Source: Flavobacteriales bacterium UBA7612
Lineage (GTDB): Bacteria > Bacteroidota > Bacteroidia > Flavobacteriales > Weeksellaceae
Length of the DNA: 64,000 nt
Assembly (NCBI GenBank): GCA_002484335.1
Contig: DLJQ01000018.1
Location: forward strand, 155,751-219,750
Direction: 5' to 3'
Part shown: positions 59,320-64,000 of the stretch, in pieces
Position numbering within the stretch: the first letter of the stretch is position 1
Layout: every line of letters starts with the position of its first letter
Made by a program: the position numbers and the translations under genes
The notes under the pieces: generated by a model
The model's input: the letters and a program-made list of their open reading frames with translations, nothing else
What the model was told of the DNA's origin: nothing
The model's database searches: none

Positions 59320-60900
59320 TTACTTTATATATTTTATTCGCTCTTCTTCTAAATCAATTTGATGAATTTGTTGACGAATCAAATCTTCATCAATTTCAGG
59401 ATCTTTATTTAATTCACTTAAATAAATACGTTGTAGCTCAAAAATTTCAATTAAAACATCTTTTATATCTTCATCAATCCACTTTGTTTCTTGTGCTTTA
59501 GATTGATCTTCCCAATATTTCAAAATTCTTTGCATAACAAGATTTTCTTTTAAATCACAATTTTCATATTTAATTTTAAGTTGCTCATAAATATGAGTTT
59601 TTAAACCTAACTTTATTTTTGTTCTAGAAATTTCTGTATTTTCATCTAGATTTCTAAATGGTTTCATTTTTCTAATTATAAAAGGTAATGTTAATCCTTG
59701 AATAACTAAAGTCAATAATATCACAACAAAAGTTATAAATAAAATTAAATCTCGTTGAGGAAATATTTCTCCATTTTCTAAATATAGAGGAATTGATAAT
59801 GCTGCAGCTAAAGAAACAACTCCTCTCATTCCTGTCCAACCAAGTACTAGAGGTCCTCTAAAATTTCTAATTGTTAAATTCATTTTTGAAGCTATATTTG
59901 GTCTAAAAATAATTGTTGCAAGCATTCCTGCAAATGAACTTATAATTCTAGAGATGATCAATATAACTGTAACAATAACTCCATACCATATTGCTGTTGT
60001 TATAGATATTCCTTTAGAATGAATACCAGTAACAATTTCTGGTAACTCTAAGCCTATTATAAAAAACACAATTCCGTTTAATAAAAAAGAAAAAGCCTCC
60101 CAAAAACTAATACTTTTCAATCTTGTAGTACTGTTCATAAATGTCATTTTCATTTGAGACATATATAATCCTCCTGCTACAACTGCCAAAACACCAGAAC
60201 ATTCCATTTTTTCTGCTATAAAATACATAATATATGGTTCTATTACAGTTAATATAATTGAAGAAGATGTATCTGTAGAAAAACGTTTATGAAATTGTAT
60301 AAATAAAAAAGCTATTATTAAACCTACAGTAACACCTCCAATTATCATCCATAAAAATTCTGATATAGCATGAGAAATTATAAATTGCCCTGTTCCAACA
60401 GCCACTAAAGCAAATCTTAAAATGATAAGTGAAGAGGCATCATTTAATAAACTTTCTCCTTCTAAAATAGCTGAAGTTGATTTAGGTATTTTTACAAATT
60501 TTGTTATAGCTGCTATACTAACTGCATCAGGAGGAGAAACAATTCCTCCAAGAACAAAACCTAAAGCAATTGTAAAACCAGGAATAATATAATTAGAAGC
60601 AATAGCTACCAAAAATGCAGAGAATAAAACAACTAAAAATGCAAAACTACCAATCATTCTCCACCATTTTTTCATTTCTTTTAAAGAAGCATTCCAAGAT
60701 GCTTCAAATAGTAATGGAGGTAAAAAAATAAAGAAAATCCAATCTGGATCAACTTTTACAACAGGTAAATTTGGAATAAAACTAATAGCTAACCCTACTA
60801 AAACAAGTAAAATGGGATAAGCTATTTTTAATTTATTAGCAATAATATTTAATAATACAATTAGAAATATTATTGCTAATAGAAAAGGTAAGTAGTTCAT
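59320..60900 (-). CDS. CPA1-family Na+/H+ antiporter
   Basis: Inner-membrane cation/proton exchanger, 526 residues, 11-13 hydrophobic helices and a long cytosolic C-terminal tail (about 415-526, charged and helical). Family motifs: FFIFLPPLLFEASWNASLKEMKKWW (about 57-78) and the ND-type ion site GESLLNDASSLIILR, with GMRGVVSLAAALSIPL late in the core. It is probably involved in pH or sodium homeostasis. Two unknown membrane proteins follow on the same strand. Confidence 0.92.
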   Translation of the reverse strand: MNYLPFLLAIIFLIVLLNIIANKLKIAYPILLVLVGLAISFIPNLPVVKVDPDWIFFIFLPPLLFEASWNASLKEMKKWWRMIGSFAFLVVLFSAFLVAIASNYIIPGFTIALGFVLGGIVSPPDAVSIAAITKFVKIPKSTSAILEGESLLNDASSLIILRFALVAVGTGQFIISHAISEFLWMIIGGVTVGLIIAFLFIQFHKRFSTDTSSSIILTVIEPYIMYFIAEKMECSGVLAVVAGGLYMSQMKMTFMNSTTRLKSISFWEAFSFLLNGIVFFIIGLELPEIVTGIHSKGISITTAIWYGVIVTVILIISRIISSFAGMLATIIFRPNIASKMNLTIRNFRGPLVLGWTGMRGVVSLAAALSIPLYLENGEIFPQRDLILFITFVVILLTLVIQGLTLPFIIRKMKPFRNLDENTEISRTKIKLGLKTHIYEQLKIKYENCDLKENLVMQRILKYWEDQSKAQETKWIDEDIKDVLIEIFELQRIYLSELNKDPEIDEDLIRQQIHQIDLEEERIKYIK

Positions 60901-60933
60901 TAGTTTAGGTTTTTAATTTGTTGAAAAAATAAA

Positions 60934-60968
60934 ACAATCAGTTAAATAAATAATATATAACTGATTGT
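60934..60968 (-). terminator. Terminator of the class III aminotransferase gene
   Basis: ACAATCAGTTA (60934-60944) and TAACTGATTGT (60958-60968) with a 13-base loop, 33 bases after the stop; upstream of the antiporter gene. Confidence 0.7.
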
Positions 60969-61001
60969 AAAATAATTTTTTAAATATATTTTAATAAATA
61001 T

Positions 61002-62189
61002 TTAATTTAAGTCATCTAGAACTGATTTTAATATATTACATCCTTTAATTATATCTTCATCAGAAATATTAATTGGAGGTGTTATACGTAAAGTTTCAAT
61101 ACTATACATCAACCAAAAAATAATTAATCCTCTATTCATACATTCAGCTGCAACTCGTAAAGCATAATCTACATCTTTAACTTCTGGAGCAAGCATTAAT
61201 CCTTTACCATGAATCTTTTTAATTTTTGGATGCTGAAGATGTTCTCTAAATAATGTTTCTTTTCTATCAATATCCTCCATTAGTTTTTCATCTTCTAATA
61301 CATTTAATAATTCTAATGAAGCCGCAGCAATAACAGGATTACCACCAAAAGTTGTAATATGTCCTAATTGAGGATTTTGTTTCAATGAAGCCATAATTTC
61401 ATTTGATGTCATAAAAGCTCCTACTGGTAAACCACTTGCCATACCTTTTCCCATTGCAACAATATCAGGTACAATTCCAAAATGTTCGAAACCAAACAAT
61501 TTACCTGTTCTTCCAAAACCAGGTTGTATTTCGTCCATAATTAATAAAGCACCTACATCTTCACAACGTTTTTTTAATTTTATAAAAAAATCATTTTCTG
61601 GTAAACGAAAACCTGATGCACCACGAATACTTTCTACAATAACACCTGCTGTTTCTGTTGTTATTTTTTGTAAATCATCCTCATTATTAAAATCTATGAA
61701 ATATACTTCTGGTAATAAAGGTCTGAAAGCTGCTTTTTTTCTTTCGTCACCAGAAACACTTAAAGAACCATGTGTATTTCCATGATAAGCATTTCTAAAA
61801 GATATTAATTGTCTTCGTCCAGTAAACCTTTTAGCAAGCTTTAAAGAAGCTTCTATTGCTTCTGTACCTGAATTAACTAAATAAACTTGCTCTAAACCCT
61901 CTGGTGTTAATTCAACTAAACGTTTACAAAGCTCAACAGGATTTTCTTGTGCATACTCACCATAAACAGCAACATGCATATATTTATTTACTTGATTAAT
62001 TATAGCTTGATTAATACGAGGATGACTATGTCCTAATGTATTTACCGAAACTCCTGCTACAAAATCAAGATAGGCTCTTCCATCTTTACCGTAGATATAA
62101 GAGCCCTTTGCGTAATCAACTTCAAAACCAGAAGCAAAATTTGTTGTTTGTGCTTGGTATTTAAAAAATTCGTCTTTTAATATTCCCAT
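61002..62189 (-). CDS. Class III aminotransferase (acetylornithine aminotransferase-like)
   Basis: PLP-dependent transaminase of fold type I, 395 residues. Visible: VNSGTEAIEASLKLAKRFTGRRQLISFRNAYHGNT, the cofactor Asp in LLIMDEIQPGFGRTG, the Schiff-base Lys in VAMGKGMASGLPVGAF, and THETFGGNP-type THITTFGGNPV. Whether it acts on acetylornithine, another omega-amino acid or a different donor is open; no arg genes lie beside it. It is 2 bases downstream of a small lipoprotein gene, so co-transcription is likely. Confidence 0.88.
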   Translation of the reverse strand: MGILKDEFFKYQAQTTNFASGFEVDYAKGSYIYGKDGRAYLDFVAGVSVNTLGHSHPRINQAIINQVNKYMHVAVYGEYAQENPVELCKRLVELTPEGLEQVYLVNSGTEAIEASLKLAKRFTGRRQLISFRNAYHGNTHGSLSVSGDERKKAAFRPLLPEVYFIDFNNEDDLQKITTETAGVIVESIRGASGFRLPENDFFIKLKKRCEDVGALLIMDEIQPGFGRTGKLFGFEHFGIVPDIVAMGKGMASGLPVGAFMTSNEIMASLKQNPQLGHITTFGGNPVIAAASLELLNVLEDEKLMEDIDRKETLFREHLQHPKIKKIHGKGLMLAPEVKDVDYALRVAAECMNRGLIIFWLMYSIETLRITPPINISDEDIIKGCNILKSVLDDLN

Positions 62190-62191
62190 TC

Positions 62192-62695
62192 TTATTTTAA
62201 TAATAGAAAAATTCCAATTCCTCCCAGAGCATAGGCTGCTACAGTAAGAGCATCAGATTTTCCTTTTGAAAATTTTCTAATTTTTACATCTTTAATTTCA
62301 TCCTTATGAAATTTTAATTCTTCTTTTGTTCCCTTCTTAATAGCATATAATGTATCAGCTTTCCATTGTTTAGCTTCTATTTTATAGTATTTATTATTTA
62401 CATCAATTTTATAAAACTGATTTATTTTTATAATATCTGTTATTTTAACTTTAGAAAGATCTAGTTCGACTGGTGAAGTTTTGGGTTTTTCTTTATTTTT
62501 TGTATTTGAAATATCTTCTTCATTAAGAACTTGAACATTTGTATTTCTAACATTTTTTAATTTATTTCCAACTAAATTTGTGTTTTCATTTGAATTATTA
62601 TTTAATGATTCAATATTTTCAGGTTCAAAAGCTACATAACTATAGCAGCTAGATAAAATTAATGTAAAGACAAATACAATTAATGTTTTTTTCAT
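62192..62695 (-). CDS. Hypothetical small lipoprotein
   Basis: 167 residues: signal peptide with lipobox ILSSCYS (Cys17), a low-complexity Asn/Glu-rich linker (about 28-75), a strand-rich core (about 78-140: FYKIDVNNKYYKIEAKQWKADTLYAI), and a hydrophobic C-terminal helix (ALTVAAYALGGIGIFLLLK), which is unusual for a lipoprotein. I do not recognise a family. Its neighbours are an OstA-type protein gene upstream (45 bases) and the class III aminotransferase gene downstream. Confidence 0.7.
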   Translation of the reverse strand: MKKTLIVFVFTLILSSCYSYVAFEPENIESLNNNSNENTNLVGNKLKNVRNTNVQVLNEEDISNTKNKEKPKTSPVELDLSKVKITDIIKINQFYKIDVNNKYYKIEAKQWKADTLYAIKKGTKEELKFHKDEIKDVKIRKFSKGKSDALTVAAYALGGIGIFLLLK

Positions 62696-62739
62696 AAATT
62701 AAGATGTTTAAGTAGTAACGAATAAAAATTAAAAAGATT

Positions 62740-64000
62740 TTATTTTGACTCCACAAAAATATCTTTCCATGTATTTAGACGCTCACCTATCCTCCATTTA
62801 AAATCAGGTAAGTAACGAAGTTCTTCAGGAAATTTAGACAAAGGATACATTTTTCCATCAGATTTCACACGACAAGCAATTAACTCAACTTCATTTCCAA
62901 CAACATCTGCTTCAATAATTCCACAATAAGAAATGTTCACTCCATAACGTTCTTTTTGTTTGGTTTTTTCATCAGTATCATCCATATATGTTAATGCAAC
63001 AGCATTTTCTTCGACATTAACAAAATCAATTTTATCATCATGAAATAATACTGTTAAATATTTTCCTTTTATCTGATGGTATTCATTTTCTACCAAAGAA
63101 TCAACTTTAGCAATTACAAATGCATTATTAAAAACTTTCATGGAATCAATTTTTTCAGTTTTAGCATTTGTATAAGCTTCCATAAAATTACCTGTAACTT
63201 GACTATCTCCAGACCACATAATTGGATCTTTATAAAATTGCATTACTCCTTTTGTTTGATTGTAAATCAAAGAATCAGCTTTTCCATTTGCATTAGATTT
63301 ATAAAATCTAGCTTTATGAAATGCTTTTACAATAGATGTAGAATCTACATCATGTCTTTTTACTGCTAATAATGTGTCAGCACTAATATAAAGTGAATCT
63401 TGATCAAAAGACTTGATTGCATATGCATTTTTTGTAACATAAGCAGAATCCAAATAACGATAAGCTTCTCCATAATCACCTTTCAGAATTCGTTTTTCTA
63501 AAGGATCATCTAATACAACATTCTTCTCTCCTCTACCAAATCCTGTTTTATCATTAAAATAGAGTTTTTCAGCTGATAATATTTTATTTTGATAATAAAC
63601 TTTTGAATTATTTCTTAACCAAGCTTCTCCTGTTTTTTTATTAAAATCACCATCTGATGTAATTATATACTGAGAAGGATCGTCACGTCTTGTTATTTTT
63701 GAGTAATCTCTAAAAGTTGTTATTCCAGTAATATCATTTGTTGTCATTTTTCTTGAATAAATCGTATAGTCTTTATTTGTAATAAAAACTTCTGAACCAA
63801 ATGTTGTCGATTTTTCTTTAACATTGTAAATAACATTTTTACCTTCTACCATTGTTCCGTCAGAACCAATTGTTCTATAAGTATCATTAACAATAATATT
63901 TCCTGTTAATCGCTCATAAATCATTTTATCTGCATATATCTGTTGTGTAGGAGTTTTAACATCAACATTACCTATACCTATTGCTATTTCTGTTGTACGA
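62740..64000 (-). CDS. OstA/LptA-type LPS-transport protein (5' end outside window)
   Basis: At least 419 codons of an open frame running past the window edge; the start is outside. The ATG at 63924 is internal, because the frame continues upstream with AIGIGNVDVKTPTQQIYADKM, the OstA repeat style. Repeated beta-strand units (VYYQNKILSAEKLYFNDKTGFGRGEKNVVLDDP; QFYKDPIMWSGDSQVTGNFME) match the OstA/LptA jellyroll that carries lipopolysaccharide across the periplasm. Family knowledge supports a bridge or outer-membrane role; the signal peptide cannot be seen. Confidence 0.82.
   Translation of the reverse strand, partial: RTTEIAIGIGNVDVKTPTQQIYADKMIYERLTGNIIVNDTYRTIGSDGTMVEGKNVIYNVKEKSTTFGSEVFITNKDYTIYSRKMTTNDITGITTFRDYSKITRRDDPSQYIITSDGDFNKKTGEAWLRNNSKVYYQNKILSAEKLYFNDKTGFGRGEKNVVLDDPLEKRILKGDYGEAYRYLDSAYVTKNAYAIKSFDQDSLYISADTLLAVKRHDVDSTSIVKAFHKARFYKSNANGKADSLIYNQTKGVMQFYKDPIMWSGDSQVTGNFMEAYTNAKTEKIDSMKVFNNAFVIAKVDSLVENEYHQIKGKYLTVLFHDDKIDFVNVEENAVALTYMDDTDEKTKQKERYGVNISYCGIIEADVVGNEVELIACRVKSDGKMYPLSKFPEELRYLPDFKWRIGERLNTWKDIFVESK

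Noticed and set aside
63924..63924. ATG at 63924 as the start of the OstA-type gene
   Set aside because: The frame stays open to the window edge with OstA-like sequence upstream, so this Met is internal.
1..64000. CRISPR array, prophage, IS element, rRNA
   Set aside because: No regularly spaced repeats, integrase, transposase or phage genes, and no rRNA-like sequence were found.

Overview
The window is a 64 kb piece of a low-GC chromosome of the Bacteroidota, class Flavobacteriia. Three things place it there. Exact or near-exact copies of the Bacteroidota -7 box (TAnnTTTG, sometimes with TTG about 19-22 bases upstream) precede many genes. Lineage families are present (GLPGLI, DUF6515, a GldI-like lipoprotein, a three-gene sdhCAB). 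TTG and GTG starts are common and Shine-Dalgarno signals are scarce. The genus cannot be fixed from the sequence; a Weeksellaceae-like organism is only a guess. The window is mostly housekeeping chromosome: no phage, insertion sequence, rRNA or CRISPR was seen.

Layout. 0-2 kb: an SOS mutasome pair in unusual order, umuC then umuD (-). 2-11 kb: rRNA methyltransferase, DUF2750, glycosyltransferase, small transaldolase, two secreted proteins, tRNA-Met(CAT), START-like protein, class IV aminotransferase, YqgE, PdxH, a TruC-like pseudouridine synthase and a GLPGLI protein. 11-16 kb (-): Fur-family regulator/methyltransferase/ZIP transporter operon with its own palindrome, DyP peroxidase and two thioredoxin-fold proteins. 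15.6-21 kb: recG, a 55-residue small protein, then a three-gene nitrogen-catabolism-like cluster (amidohydrolase, arginine-deiminase-like protein, CtlX-like protein).

21-36 kb: map, metK behind a SAM-II riboswitch, a YceI/extradiol dioxygenase/YceI operon, trmD, hemB, ligA, ffh, an orphan lipoprotein and a copper P-type ATPase. 36-47 kb: rimO, a haem uptake operon (hmuT, hmuU and a fused hmuV-hmuS) under two Fur-like palindromes, a dicarboxylate-type permease and sdhCAB. 47-57 kb: peptidyl-prolyl isomerase lipoproteins with nrnA, an Ntn amidohydrolase, DUF1294, ArfB, MFS and aldo/keto reductase genes, a CopZ-like chaperone, a uracil/xanthine permease and a RES/Xre toxin-antitoxin pair. 57-64 kb (-): pirin, a perfect 60-base palindrome, a pair of mutually homologous unknown membrane proteins, a CPA1 Na+/H+ antiporter, a class III aminotransferase, a small lipoprotein and an OstA/LptA-type protein cut by the window edge.

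The most interesting items are: two copies (11062-11163 and 28110-28215) of an element with conserved GC-rich ends and a covarying internal stem, probably a structured RNA or repeat; the HmuV-HmuS fusion; the SAM-II riboswitch of metK with a possible alternative pairing; the palindromic operator of the Fur-family regulator; the 60-base palindrome; and the paired membrane proteins. None was tested by a search. No complete new defence or catalytic system was seen.
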